From positions 1 through 64,000 of the forward strand of contig NZ_KB903816.1 in NCBI RefSeq assembly GCF_000379825.1: a stretch of DNA of 64,000 bases, given 5' to 3'. Below the pieces are notes generated by a model. It saw nothing but the letters and a program-made list of their open reading frames with translations, was not told the origin of the DNA and made no database searches. Numbering within the stretch: the first letter of the stretch is position 1; each line of letters opens with the position of its first letter. The translations under genes and the position numbers were made by a program. This DNA is from Longispora albida DSM 44784 (GTDB taxonomy: Bacteria > Actinomycetota > Actinomycetes > Mycobacteriales > Micromonosporaceae). Of the stretch, positions 7,610 through 17,300 are shown one piece after another.

Positions 7610-7623
7610 CATACCCAGGTATG
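7610..7623. promoter_or_regulatory. Palindrome in the divergent promoter region, candidate response-regulator site
   Basis: CATACCCAGGTATG has arms CATACC and GGTATG, perfect complements around two central bases. It sits between the kinase start (7558, minus) and the ABC ATPase start (7691, plus), about 40 bp upstream of the kinase -10. A NarL-type regulator normally binds such short dyads near the genes it shares an intergenic region with. Confidence 0.5.
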
Positions 7624-7690
7624 GGCCGGGCCGCCGGGTGCATGCCCAGGTCCGATGTGGAGGGGCTGCCGGGCCGCGAGGCTGGTGGAC

Positions 7691-8590
7691 ATGATCGAGG
7701 TACAGGAACTCACGAAGCGGTACGGCGAGCACGTGGCGGTCGACCGGCTGAGCTTCACGGTGCGGCCGGGCGAGGTCACAGGATTCCTCGGGCCGAACGG
7801 GGCCGGCAAGTCGACCACGATGCGGGCCGTGCTCGGGCTCGACCGGCCGACCTCCGGCACGGCGCTCGTCGGCGGCAGGCAGTACCGGGAGTACGCCCGG
7901 CCGCTCACCGAGGTCGGCGCGCTGCTCGACGCCGGGGCCGTCCATCCCGGGCGGACGGCGTTCGGTCACCTGCACTGCCTTGCCCGGGCCAGCGGGATCG
8001 GCATGGGGCGTGTCACCGAGGTGTTGCAGCTGGCCGGGCTGGGCGGGGTCACGCGCAAGCGTGCCGGGACGTTCTCGCTGGGCATGCGCCAGCGGCTCGG
8101 CATCGCTGGCGCCCTGCTCGGCGATCCTGGCGTGCTGCTGTTCGACGAGCCGGTGAACGGGCTGGACCCCGAGGGCATCCGCTGGATCCGTGGCCTGCTG
8201 CGCGGGCTGGCCGCCGAGGGCCGGACGGTGCTGGTGTCCAGCCACCTGATGAGCGAGATGGCGCTGACCGCCGACCGCGTGGTCGTGATCGGCAGGGGCA
8301 GGCTGATCGCCGACCTGACGATCAGCGACCTCGCGGCACAGTTCCAGCGGGACGTGCTGGTCAGGACGCCGGACACGGCGCGGCTGCGTTCCACAGTGGA
8401 GAGCGCGGGCGGCGCGGTGTCCGCCGAGCCGGACGGCGGGCTCGCGATCACCGGGCTCGACGCGAGCCGGGTCGGGAGCCTGGCGGCCGGCGCCGGGATC
8501 GTCCTGCACGAGCTGACCCCGAGGAACGCGACGCTCGAGGAGGCGTACCTGGAGATGACCGACGAGAGTGTGGAGTACCGGCATGGCTGA
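7691..8590 (+). CDS. ABC transporter ATP-binding protein (drug/antibiotic-export type)
   Basis: The protein has 299 residues from the ATG at 7691, which has GAGG/GGTGG just upstream; a longer frame from 7655 lacks support. Walker A is GPNGAGKST, the signature is FSLGMRQRLGIA, Walker B is VLLFDEPVNGLDPEG, the H-loop is SSHLMSE. The C-terminal about 80 residues form the extension common in CcmA/DrrA-like ATPases. It drives the permease encoded next, with which it overlaps by 8 nt. The divergent two-component system suggests inducible export, or self-protection against membrane-active compounds. Confidence 0.93.
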   Translation: MIEVQELTKRYGEHVAVDRLSFTVRPGEVTGFLGPNGAGKSTTMRAVLGLDRPTSGTALVGGRQYREYARPLTEVGALLDAGAVHPGRTAFGHLHCLARASGIGMGRVTEVLQLAGLGGVTRKRAGTFSLGMRQRLGIAGALLGDPGVLLFDEPVNGLDPEGIRWIRGLLRGLAAEGRTVLVSSHLMSEMALTADRVVVIGRGRLIADLTISDLAAQFQRDVLVRTPDTARLRSTVESAGGAVSAEPDGGLAITGLDASRVGSLAAGAGIVLHELTPRNATLEEAYLEMTDESVEYRHG

Positions 8591-9350
8591 CGTGATCGTG
8601 TCCGAGTGGCTCAAGCTGCGCACAGTGCGGTCGACGTACTGGGTGCTCGCGGCGCTGGTGGCGTTCTTCGCTGGTGGCTCGGTCATCGCGTACCTGATGA
8701 CCGCCGACTACGACGGATCGCCGCCCGCGATGCAGGTTCTGTTCGCGGCGGCCGACCCGGGGGTCGTGGTGGTGCCGCTGGCTCAGTTCTGCCTGGCGGT
8801 GCTGGGGGCGCTGGCGGTGACGAGCGAGTACGGGACGGGGACGATCCGGCCCAGCCTGACCGCGGTACCGGGCCGGGCGCGGCTCCTGCTCGGCAAGGTG
8901 CTCGTGGTCGGCGGGCTCGGGCTGGCGGCCGGGCAGCTCGTGACCTTCGCCTCCCTGGCGGCCGGCGAGCTGATCACCGGCGACCGTCCGGCCCCGATCT
9001 CCGCCTGGACCGAGTGGTCCGACGGCGTGCCGAGCGCGATCGCCGGCGGGCTGTCCATCATGGTCGCCGGGATCGCGGCCCTCGGGCTGGGCTTCGTGAT
9101 CAGGTCGACGGCCGGGGCGCTGGTCACGATGACGTTGCTGCTGTTCGTGCTGCCGTCCGTGGCGTTCTTCCTGCCAGCCCCGTGGGGCGCGCGGGTCTCG
9201 GCCGTCATGCTGCCGAACCTGCCTGGCCAGCTCGCCGGGGCGTACCCGGACGCGGTGCTGTCGCCCGCCGGGGCCGGGGTCGCGCTGGCGGCGTACGGAA
9301 TCGCCGCGATCGGTGCCGGATGGTGGGCACTGAGCAGGCGCGACGCGTAG
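8583..9350 (+). CDS. ABC transporter permease (ABC-2 type)
   Basis: The protein has 255 residues. The ATG at 8583 lies inside the end of the ATPase gene. There are about six hydrophobic segments: 16-38, 60-80, 105-130, 150-175, 180-200 and 230-250. The N-terminus DVIVSEWLKLRTVRSTYW is typical of ABC-2 permeases that pair with DrrA-like ATPases. Downstream non-coding sequence carries two direct copies of CCGGACCGGCC (9383-9393 and 9401-9411) that may form a weak terminator. Substrate unknown. Confidence 0.88.
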   Translation: MADVIVSEWLKLRTVRSTYWVLAALVAFFAGGSVIAYLMTADYDGSPPAMQVLFAAADPGVVVVPLAQFCLAVLGALAVTSEYGTGTIRPSLTAVPGRARLLLGKVLVVGGLGLAAGQLVTFASLAAGELITGDRPAPISAWTEWSDGVPSAIAGGLSIMVAGIAALGLGFVIRSTAGALVTMTLLLFVLPSVAFFLPAPWGARVSAVMLPNLPGQLAGAYPDAVLSPAGAGVALAAYGIAAIGAGWWALSRRDA

Positions 9351-9451
9351 AGCCTGCTCAGAGCGCGAGATCCCGGTGGCGGCCGGACCGGCCAGCGACT
9401 CCGGACCGGCCCGGTCGCCACTGAGGACTGTTAATAGTTGATCATGGCGGG

Positions 9452-10297
9452 ATGAGTACAACTTTCGTGTTTGTTCCCGGAGCGGCCAGCAGCTCCTTCC
9501 ACTGGGCGCCGATGATGCGCGAGCTGGCACTGCTCGGGCACCGCTCGCTGGCCGTCGACCTGCCCGGGCACGGCTTCGGCGCGACCTTCCCCGCCGCGTA
9601 CCAGGCACCACAGGACCTGGCGGCCCTGGCCACCGCCCCGAGCCACATGGCGGGCAGGACCCTCGCGGACAACGTCGCGCACGTCGTGGAGACGATCAAG
9701 CAGGTCGCCGAGCACGGGCCGGTCGTCCTGGTCGGCCACAGCCGTGGCGGCCTCACCACCACCGCCGCCGGCAACGCCATCCCGGACCTGATCAGCCGGA
9801 TCGTCTACGTCTCCGCATGGTGCTGCGTGGAAGAGGGCCCGGGCGACTACCACGCCGGCCCGGAGAACGCGTCCAGTGTGCTGCACCGGACCGCCGCCCT
9901 GATCGCCGCGAACCCGATGGACATCGGCGCGCTGCGCTTCAACTGGCGCACGGCCGACCCGGAGCTGCTGGCGGCGCTGAAGGAGGCGACGCTGGCCGAC
10001 GGTACCGACGACGAGTTCCTCGCGATGCTCAACACGCTGGAGCCGGACGAGGGCCTCGACGTCGGCGAGCCGTCCGACCGCGCCCAGGCGGAGACCTGGG
10101 GCCGCATCCCGCGCACGTACATCCGGCTCACCGCGGACCAGTCCATGCCGGTCGCGCTCCAGGACCGGTTCATCCGGGAGGCCGACGCCCTCACCCCCGG
10201 AAACCCGTTCGACGTGCACTCCCTGGACAGCAGCCACAACGGCTTCCTGATCCGCCCACGAGAGACAGCAGAAATCCTGTCCAGCCTGGCTATCTAG
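9452..10297 (+). CDS. Alpha/beta hydrolase (esterase family)
   Basis: The protein has 281 residues. It opens FVFVPGAASSSFHWAPMM (oxyanion region), has nucleophile elbow VGHSRGG (Ser97) and a C-terminal catalytic His in SSHNGFL. This pattern fits the HNL/MES-like and salicylate-esterase-like groups of alpha/beta hydrolases common in actinomycetes. It is cytoplasmic, with no signal peptide. The ATG at 9452 is preceded by GGCGGG and an AT-rich stretch (GTTAATAGTTG) that may be its promoter. The gene ends 16 nt before hairpin copy 4 and is convergent with the DUF2252 gene. Confidence 0.82.
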   Translation: MSTTFVFVPGAASSSFHWAPMMRELALLGHRSLAVDLPGHGFGATFPAAYQAPQDLAALATAPSHMAGRTLADNVAHVVETIKQVAEHGPVVLVGHSRGGLTTTAAGNAIPDLISRIVYVSAWCCVEEGPGDYHAGPENASSVLHRTAALIAANPMDIGALRFNWRTADPELLAALKEATLADGTDDEFLAMLNTLEPDEGLDVGEPSDRAQAETWGRIPRTYIRLTADQSMPVALQDRFIREADALTPGNPFDVHSLDSSHNGFLIRPRETAEILSSLAI

Positions 10298-10312
10298 CTT
10301 TTGATCTAACGC

Positions 10313-10422
10313 GAGGTGGCCCGCTGAGGGCGGATCTGGCAAGCGTTGAGAACGCCCGCATACCGGTGTTGTATGCGGGCGTTCTCAACGCGCAGTCCAG
10401 ATTCGTTCTCAGCGGGTCGGCA
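10313..10422. repeat. Hairpin element, copy 4 (encodes the end of the DUF2252 gene)
   Basis: Left arm GAGGTGGCCCGCTGAG and right arm CTCAGCGGGTCGGCA enclose the stem GAGAACGCCCGCA, perfectly repeated in inverse after the 13-mer TACCGGTGTTGTA (10361-10373). It lies between convergent genes. Read on the minus strand, the right edge supplies the last codons LPTR and the TGA of the DUF2252 protein. Confidence 0.92.
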
Positions 10423-11731
10423 ACATCTCGTTGCGGAAGAGGTCTACGAAGATCTGGTGGTCCTGGCGGGCCTTTTCTCCGTAGCTGTGTGCGAACTCCG
10501 CGAGCATCGTCGCGAAGCCCTCGTCGTCCCCGCCGATCTGCGCCGCGATCGCCTCCTCCGTGGAGAAGGTGACCAGGTCGTGGCTCGACTCGTCGTCGGC
10601 GACCGAGTGCATGCGGGCGGCGGCCCGGCCGAGGTAGGTGATGACCTGGCGGACGTCGTCCGGTTCGCTCAGTTCCGACCAGTCGAGGTCCGTCGCGTAT
10701 GGCGAGACCTCGGCGACGAGCTGGCCGATCCCGCCGAGCTGGGTGTGGCCGAGCCACGGGTCGGCGTAGGCCTGGAGCGCGCGCTGTGACTCGGCTGTGC
10801 GGTGACCCTGGTCGGTGAAGTAGCCGCGCACGCGCTCGTCGTCGATGACCCGGCTGACGGCGGGGGCCTGCGCCTGCTTCATGTAGATGATGACGTCGTT
10901 CTCCAGGGCCTGCGTCGGGCCTTCCAACAGCAGGTTGTACGAGGGCAGCCCGGCCGACCCGATCCCGACGCCCTTCCGGAGCACGATGTCCTTGATCGTG
11001 TACTCCGACTGCCGCCGGGTCTGCGCGGCTGGCAGCGTGGCCAGGTACGCGGCGAAGGCCTCCCGGACAGCTTCGGCCGTCACGGAGTCGATGGGGAAGA
11101 CGCCGTCGGCGACGGTGAAGCGCCGGTCGTAGTTCTCGATGGTGGTCTGGGCGTCGAGCAGCGACACGCGCGTGCGGAGCCGGGCCCGCTGGAGCGCCTC
11201 GTGCAGCGGGCCGGACGTGTTGTCCAGGGTCAGCGAGCCGATCGCGTCGTCGCCGCCGGCCGCCAGCGCCCGCAGCTCGGAGAGGTAGCTGTGCGCGAAG
11301 CCCTCGACCAGCCCGGTGATCGCGGCGTCGGACAGCGCCTTGGCGTACCCGATGAGCGCCACGCTCGCGGCGAACCGCATCAGGTCCCAGGTGAACGGGC
11401 CGACGTACGCCTCGTCGAAGTCGTTGACGTTGAAGACGTAGACGCCGTGCGCGTTCATGTACGAGCCGAAGTTCTCCGCGTGCAGGTCGCCGTGGATCCA
11501 CACCCGGCTGGTCTGCTCGTTGAGGTACTTCGCCGACGGGTCCTCCTCGGCCAGGTCGGCGTAGAACAGGCAGGCGCTGCCCCGGTAGAACGCGAAGGGC
11601 GAGGCGGCCATCTTCCGGAACTTGCGCCGGAAAGCGGCCGGATCGGCGGCGATCCCCGCGCCGAACTCGGCGGTCAGCACGTCAACGATCCGCGTGGCGC
11701 GGGCACCGGCATCAGTCACGGGGCCAAGCAT
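10409..11731 (-). CDS. DUF2252 family protein (kinase-like fold)
   Basis: The protein has 440 residues, the usual length for the family. The segment RVWIHGDLHAENFGSY followed by NVNDFDEAYVGPFTWDL matches the HGDxxxxN and DFD catalytic motifs of aminoglycoside-phosphotransferase-like kinases. A phosphotransferase role is plausible but the substrate is unknown. A -10 TAACGT lies 7 nt upstream of the ATG at 11731 (leaderless). The last four residues and the stop codon are contributed by hairpin copy 4, so the native C-terminus has been replaced or trimmed. Confidence 0.9.
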   Translation of the reverse strand: MLGPVTDAGARATRIVDVLTAEFGAGIAADPAAFRRKFRKMAASPFAFYRGSACLFYADLAEEDPSAKYLNEQTSRVWIHGDLHAENFGSYMNAHGVYVFNVNDFDEAYVGPFTWDLMRFAASVALIGYAKALSDAAITGLVEGFAHSYLSELRALAAGGDDAIGSLTLDNTSGPLHEALQRARLRTRVSLLDAQTTIENYDRRFTVADGVFPIDSVTAEAVREAFAAYLATLPAAQTRRQSEYTIKDIVLRKGVGIGSAGLPSYNLLLEGPTQALENDVIIYMKQAQAPAVSRVIDDERVRGYFTDQGHRTAESQRALQAYADPWLGHTQLGGIGQLVAEVSPYATDLDWSELSEPDDVRQVITYLGRAAARMHSVADDESSHDLVTFSTEEAIAAQIGGDDEGFATMLAEFAHSYGEKARQDHQIFVDLFRNEMLPTR

Positions 11732-11738
11732 GGCTCGG

Positions 11739-11744
11739 ACGTTA
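11739..11744 (-). promoter_or_regulatory. -10 element TAACGT, leaderless start of the DUF2252 gene
   Basis: TAACGT on the minus strand, 7 nt, then ATG at 11731. No Shine-Dalgarno sequence. Confidence 0.5.
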
Positions 11745-11791
11745 GCTCACTGGCCATACGAGTATCGGGTAGTACGCAGATTCACCAGGAG

Positions 11792-14224
11792 TTATGGCGC
11801 CGAAAGTCCCGTCACGATGGGTTTGCGAGCTGCCCGGCCCGCCGTGATGGCCGCAGCCAGGACCGCGGTGAGGACGGCGGCGAGCCCGATGACGGCGAGC
11901 TGCCCGAAGGGGACTGTCGGCGTGCCGTGGCCGTAACGGCTGATCAGGGCGAGTGCGGCCAGCCAGCCGACGGCGGCGCCGAAGAGGACACCGCTGAGCG
12001 CTCCGGCCGCGCCGATCAGCCCGGCCTCGGCAAGGAGCATGCCGCGTAGCTGGCGGCGGGACAGGCCGAGTGCACGGAGGGTGGCCGACTCCCGCGTCCG
12101 CTCCACGATCGACAGCGCGAGCGTGTTGCTGATCCCGAACAGTGCGATGAGGACGGACATGCCGAGCAGCGCGGCGAAGATGCCGAGGAGTTCGTTCAGG
12201 GAGGCCGACAGCGCGTCCGCCCGGTCGGATCCGGCGCTGACCTGGATCAGCGGGTAGGCGCTGGCGACCTCCTCGATGACCGTGCGGGCCTCGCGCGGGG
12301 CGTTGACCAGGACCTGGTGGGCTTCGCCCGGCCCGTAGGACTCGGCGTACTGCTCCCAGGAGACCAGGGCGTCGGCGTCGACCGGGGAGTCGTCGTAGGT
12401 GGCGACGACGGTCAGGTCCCGGTAGGTCTCGCCGACGTGCAGGCCTGTCCGGCGGCTGACCGCGACCGTCCCTGGCCGCAGGTCGAGCAGCCCTTCCGTG
12501 ATCTCCGGGGTGAACACGCCGGGCGGCGTCATGGCCCAGACCGGCCCTGAGCTGCGTACTCCGGCGACGGATTCGATCTCCGGGCGCTGGCGGAGTGCCG
12601 TGATCAGTGCTTCGGGGATGGTCGGCCGGATGCGTTCACGCTCGGCGACGGTGCCGGTGGCCGAGGCCGGGGCCAGGCGGAAGTCGACGCGGAAGTTCTC
12701 GCGGAGTTCGGAGCCCGCCTGCACGCGGGCCGTCGACAGCAGCACGCTGAACAGGGCCATCAGGGTCACGCCGATCATCAGGGCCGTGGCGGTGGCTGCG
12801 GTGCGGCGCGGATTGCGCCGGGCGTTCGCGACGGCGAGCCTGGCGGTCACGCCTGGCAGCCAGCCGCCAGCCCCGACCAGCCGCTTGATCAGCGCCGGGG
12901 CCGCCGCCGCGAACCCCAGGAAGACCAGCATCGCTCCACCCAGGACGAACGGCAGCCCGCCGAAGCCACCGCGCAGGCCCAGCAGCGTGCTGCCCAGGCC
13001 GGCCAGCCCGCACGCCCAGGCCGTGACGACCCTCGAAGAGCTGATTTTGTACTCCGTGGCAGCGCTCGCCCTGATCGCGGCGACCGGCGGGATCCGCCCA
13101 GCCGACAGTGCCGGGAGCAGTGCCCCGAGCAGGGTCACGGCGGTGCCGAACGCGACGGTCAGCACGACTGTCCGCCAGCCGAGGACGAGGTCGTGGCCGG
13201 GGATCTGGGTGCCGACCAGCTCACGGGAGACGAGCAGCCCCCAGCCGACGACCAGGCTGAGCACGACACCGCCGAGCGAGGCGAGCGCCCCGAGGACGAG
13301 AGCCTCGGCCGTGACGACCCGCCAGACCTGGGCGCGCCCGGCTCCGGCACAGCGCAGCAGGGCCAGCTCGGCGGCGCGCTGCGCGGTGAGGATCGTGAAC
13401 GTGTTGTAGATGACGTACCCGGAGACGACCAGCGCCACCAGCCCGAACGCGATCAGCACGCTGAGGAACCCGTCGACGTACTTGCCGGCCCGCCAGGCCA
13501 GACCGCCCCGGTACTGGTCCCCCGTGATCACGCGGTGCGGCCCGGCGAGCACGCCGTCGACCCGGGCGCGCAGTGCCGCCTGGCTGACCCCGGGCTGCGC
13601 GGCGATCGCCACGTCCATGTACCGGGTCGTGCCGGTCAGCCTGGCCAGCTCGGCGTCGGTGAGCACCCCGGCGGGCGAGCCGCTGAAGATCCGGTTGACG
13701 CCGAGGTCGACGATCCCGACCAGCGCCAGCGAGTGCTGCGCCCCGGTACGGTCGGTGACCCGGACGGTGTCCCCGGCCTTCCAGCCCTGTTCACCGGCCG
13801 TCAGCTTGTCGATCGCGATCTCACCGGGCGCGCCAGGCAGCCGCCCGGTCAGCAGGTCGTACCTGGCCATCCGAGGGTCCCCCGGCAGCGACAGCCCGTA
13901 CCCGACGTGGCCGTCGCGGACGAGCAGCCGCCCGTTGCGGTCGAGGACACCGAGAGGACCGACGATCCGCGGGTCCACGGCCGCGACACCCGGCAGGGCG
14001 CGGATCTCGTCCACCGTCTCCCGGTCGATGAGCACCGGACCGGACTGGGCCAGCGCGTCCACGCCCCGCGCCGAGCGGGCCAGGTCGTCGTAGAAGGCCG
14101 CGCGGGCCGTGTCACCGTACACAAGGGACCCGGCAAGGAAACTGACCCCGGCCATGATGGCCAGCGCGGTGAGCAGCAGCCGGGCGGGATGGGCACGCAG
14201 CCCGGCCAGGGCTACCCGGGCCAT
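11792..14224 (-). CDS. FtsX-like ABC transporter permease (two FtsX domains), no adjacent ATPase
   Basis: The protein has 810 residues. The ATG at 14224 has GAGG 6 nt upstream; the frame stays open further up but has no start signal there. Order: N-terminal TM (about 10-30), a MacB-like extracellular domain (35-240), three TMs with an FtsX domain (about 255-400), a middle TM pair (about 425-465), a second extracellular domain (about 530-670), and a final three-TM FtsX domain (about 690-800). This is the large MacB/LolCE-like permease of actinobacteria. Such permeases need a LolD-like ATPase, usually the adjacent gene; none is present on either side. It probably exports lipids, lipoproteins or peptides, or transmits force across the membrane. 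Confidence 0.9.
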   Translation of the reverse strand: MARVALAGLRAHPARLLLTALAIMAGVSFLAGSLVYGDTARAAFYDDLARSARGVDALAQSGPVLIDRETVDEIRALPGVAAVDPRIVGPLGVLDRNGRLLVRDGHVGYGLSLPGDPRMARYDLLTGRLPGAPGEIAIDKLTAGEQGWKAGDTVRVTDRTGAQHSLALVGIVDLGVNRIFSGSPAGVLTDAELARLTGTTRYMDVAIAAQPGVSQAALRARVDGVLAGPHRVITGDQYRGGLAWRAGKYVDGFLSVLIAFGLVALVVSGYVIYNTFTILTAQRAAELALLRCAGAGRAQVWRVVTAEALVLGALASLGGVVLSLVVGWGLLVSRELVGTQIPGHDLVLGWRTVVLTVAFGTAVTLLGALLPALSAGRIPPVAAIRASAATEYKISSSRVVTAWACGLAGLGSTLLGLRGGFGGLPFVLGGAMLVFLGFAAAAPALIKRLVGAGGWLPGVTARLAVANARRNPRRTAATATALMIGVTLMALFSVLLSTARVQAGSELRENFRVDFRLAPASATGTVAERERIRPTIPEALITALRQRPEIESVAGVRSSGPVWAMTPPGVFTPEITEGLLDLRPGTVAVSRRTGLHVGETYRDLTVVATYDDSPVDADALVSWEQYAESYGPGEAHQVLVNAPREARTVIEEVASAYPLIQVSAGSDRADALSASLNELLGIFAALLGMSVLIALFGISNTLALSIVERTRESATLRALGLSRRQLRGMLLAEAGLIGAAGALSGVLFGAAVGWLAALALISRYGHGTPTVPFGQLAVIGLAAVLTAVLAAAITAGRAARKPIVTGLSAP

Positions 14225-14364
14225 AGGGAACCTCACGCCTCCCAGAGTAGGGAGTGCCGCCGCGTCACCGGTGGGGTGTGGATGGGGTGGGGGCCGGGCA
14301 GCAGGTACAAAATAATGGGGTTGGGGCTTATAAAGGGGTTGGGCCTTTCGTGGCGGGAAGCTAC

Positions 14365-14370
14365 TAGGCT
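14365..14370 (+). promoter_or_regulatory. -10 element TAGGCT, leaderless start of the methyltransferase-aminotransferase gene
   Basis: TAGGCT is followed by 6 nt and the GTG at 14377. The same arrangement precedes the SARP gene at 60147. Confidence 0.55.
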
Positions 14371-14376
14371 TGGCAA

Positions 14377-17300
14377 GTGCCCGCATTTATCGATCCGCCC
14401 GGCCTTGACGTACAGGCGTTGCTGAGCGCCCCCGATCCGGTGCCGGCGCTGCGAGAGTGGTCTGCCGCCCCGGAGCCGGACCTGGCGATCGCCCTGCACG
14501 CGCTGCTGGCGGCCCTGCGCACCCAGCCGCATCCGGTGCTGAGCCAGGTCCCGCTGGACCTGACGCTCGGCGAGCAGTCCACCCACCTCGATCTCCTGCT
14601 GCTGCCGAGCACCTTCGCGCCGGAGCAGTGGGGCACGACGTTCCTGGAGGGGCTGCTGCGCAAGCCGCTGCGCGCCTACCGGGGCAAGCGGCTGATCGAG
14701 CTGGGCACCGGGACGGGCTGGGTGGCCCTGGCGCTGCTGCGTTTCACGGAGCTGGCTGCGGTGCTCGGCGCTGACCTCAACCCCGAGGCCATCCTGATCT
14801 CGAAGCTCAACGCCGTGCTGAACAGCTACACCGCCGACGGCGACCCGCTGCCGGTGCTGCTGACCGAGCGGTTCGAGGCCGTCGAGTCCGACCTGCTCGC
14901 CGAGCCCCGGCGGCTGGGCTGGCGCGCGGACCTCATCGTCGGCTGCATCCCGCAGGTGCTCGCCTCGGCCGCCGACCTGTACGACCTGTCGAACTACGCC
15001 GAGGCCCAGGGCCTGGTCGAGGACCAGTTCGGCCTGGGGCTCAACGCCCGGGCGCTCCAGGAGGCGCTGCGCCTGCTCGAACCGGGTGGCTCGGTGATAC
15101 TCAACCTGGCCGGGCGGCCGGGCCCGGCGGCGCTGGACCGGATGTTCCGGCGGCGCGGTTTCGAGCCGGAGACGCTGTGGCGGACCAGGGTCCAGCAGGC
15201 CGGCGACACCGACATCCGGCCGCTGGTCGAGCTGGAGGCCAGGACGGGCAGCCCGTTCGCCTTCCAGCTGCACCGGCAGTCGCAGCAGAGCGTCCCGGCC
15301 CGGGTGGCGCTGGCCGCGCACGAGGCCGGGCTGCCGATCTACCACGAGCTGCAGGTGATCGAGGGCCGTCCGCGCAGCGAGGCGCTGTTCCCGCTGGCGG
15401 CGGCGCTGGAGGAGCTGGAGCTGGAGGAGCTGTGGAGTTCCGTCGACCTGTCCGACTCCGGTGACGTGCTGGACGAGCAGCTGCGGTTCGTGACGCGCGT
15501 GGCCGAGGGCTTCCTGGCCGACCCGCGCGCGCCGTATCCGCACGAGGCCGGCGACCTGTCGTTCCGGGGCCGGGTCGCTGGTTTTCTCCGGAAGTTCCAC
15601 GACCTGCCGTTGGAACCGGGTGACGTGTTCACCGCCCCGAACCGGGCCGAGCTGCTGCACGCGCTCCTGCTGAACCTCACGGTGCCCGGCGACCTGGTCG
15701 TGCTGAGCGAGACACTCCGGCCGAGCCTGGAGCCCGCCCTGCGCAAGGCCGACCGGGAAGCTGTCTGGCTGCACGACGACGCGGCCGAGATCGCTGAGCT
15801 GCTGCCGCACCTGGCCCCGAGGTTCGTGGTGCTGTCCGGTGTCCTCGGCAGCCTGGAGCCGATCCTCGCGGTCTGCGAGCAGATCGGAGCGCTGCTGATC
15901 GCTGACGAGTCGGCCCGCTTCGAGATCGGCTCCGGTAAGCCGGAGACCCCGGGACTGCGGCTGCTCGCCCGGCACCTGACCAGCGGCCACCTCGCCGTCA
16001 TGGTCGGCCTCGAACGCAGCCTCGCCTTCCCCGACACCGAGCTGGCCCTGTTCGTGACCCGCGACCGACTGCTCACCGAGGGCCTGATGGCCGCGGCCGA
16101 GCTGACCTGGTCCCGTGTCTCGTACTTCCACCAGGCCTACTACGAGTCACTGTTCGACGAGCTGCTGACCTTCAAGGTGAACGCCGCCGAGGGTGTGCGG
16201 GCACCCGACCCGTGGCCGGGCCCGTCGCTCGTACCGTCCATGCTGGACCTCCTGCGCAGCGCGGCCCTGGGCCGCCCGGCCCCCGACGCCGACGTGATCC
16301 GGCTCGACTACGGCGAGAACGAACTCCCCATGCCGGCCGCGCTCCAGGCGGCGATCCTCCACGGGTACCTGGTGCCGCCGTCCCCCGCGAAGGTCGTTGA
16401 CGGGCCGGCGAGACCGGCCAGGGAAGTTGACGGGCGGGCGATCCCGGCCGTCGCCGAGTACCTGCGCGCGACCCGGCTGCCCGACCTGCGCGACGACCAG
16501 GTGCTGCTGGGCATGGGTACCCTGCCGCTGCTGCTCGACGCGCTCCGGGCCGTGGAGCTGCGGCGCAGCCAGCCGCCGGTCGTGCTGCTGCCCGAGGGCT
16601 CGTACGGCATGTTCGCGCCGCTGATCCGCTGCGCGGGCGCGCAGCTGCGGATGCTCCCCGCGACCGGGCCGGACTTCCTGGCCACAGTGGACGCCGTGCG
16701 GGCCGTGGACGGGCCGTACGACCTGCTCATCCTGACGAACCCGGCCAACCCGAGCGGAGCGTCGTACGAGCCAGGCCAGCTCACGGAGCTGATCCAGCTC
16801 GCGGCGGCGGCCGGCGGCCGGGTCGTCATCGACGAGATCTTCGGGCTGCTGGCCGATCTGGACGGCCCGCTGCCCCTCGGCCAGGACCGCTGGGCAGGCC
16901 TGACCGAGGCCGAGCGCAACGCCCTGCTGATCCTCGGCGGCGCGTCGAAGGAGTTCGCGGCCGGCGGCCTGCGCCTCGGCTTCGCGGCGAGCGCCGACCG
17001 CGACTGGCTGGCCACCATGGAATCGCTGCGGCTGACACCGATCCCGGCCAGCATCTCCATCGCCGCGACGGACCTCTTCGCCGACCTGCCGGCCCTGTGG
17101 TCGCAGTTGGAAGGAATGCGCGCCGACCTGCGCCACCGCCGGGCTCTCCTCGCCGAAGGCCTGGCAGAACTCGGGTTCACCGTCCCGCCCGGCGACCGGG
17201 GCGGCCTGTTCCTCTACCCCGACATCAGCGCACTCACCGGCAACCCAGACCAGTTTGTCCTCGACCTCGAAAAGCACGCCCGCGTCCGGCTCAACACGCC

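Noticed and set aside
14233-16131. Long open frame (632 codons) antisense to the methyltransferase-aminotransferase gene
   Set aside because: High GC content leaves antisense frames open; composition is Arg/Gln/Gly-rich with no domain, and the sense strand carries recognisable motifs throughout.
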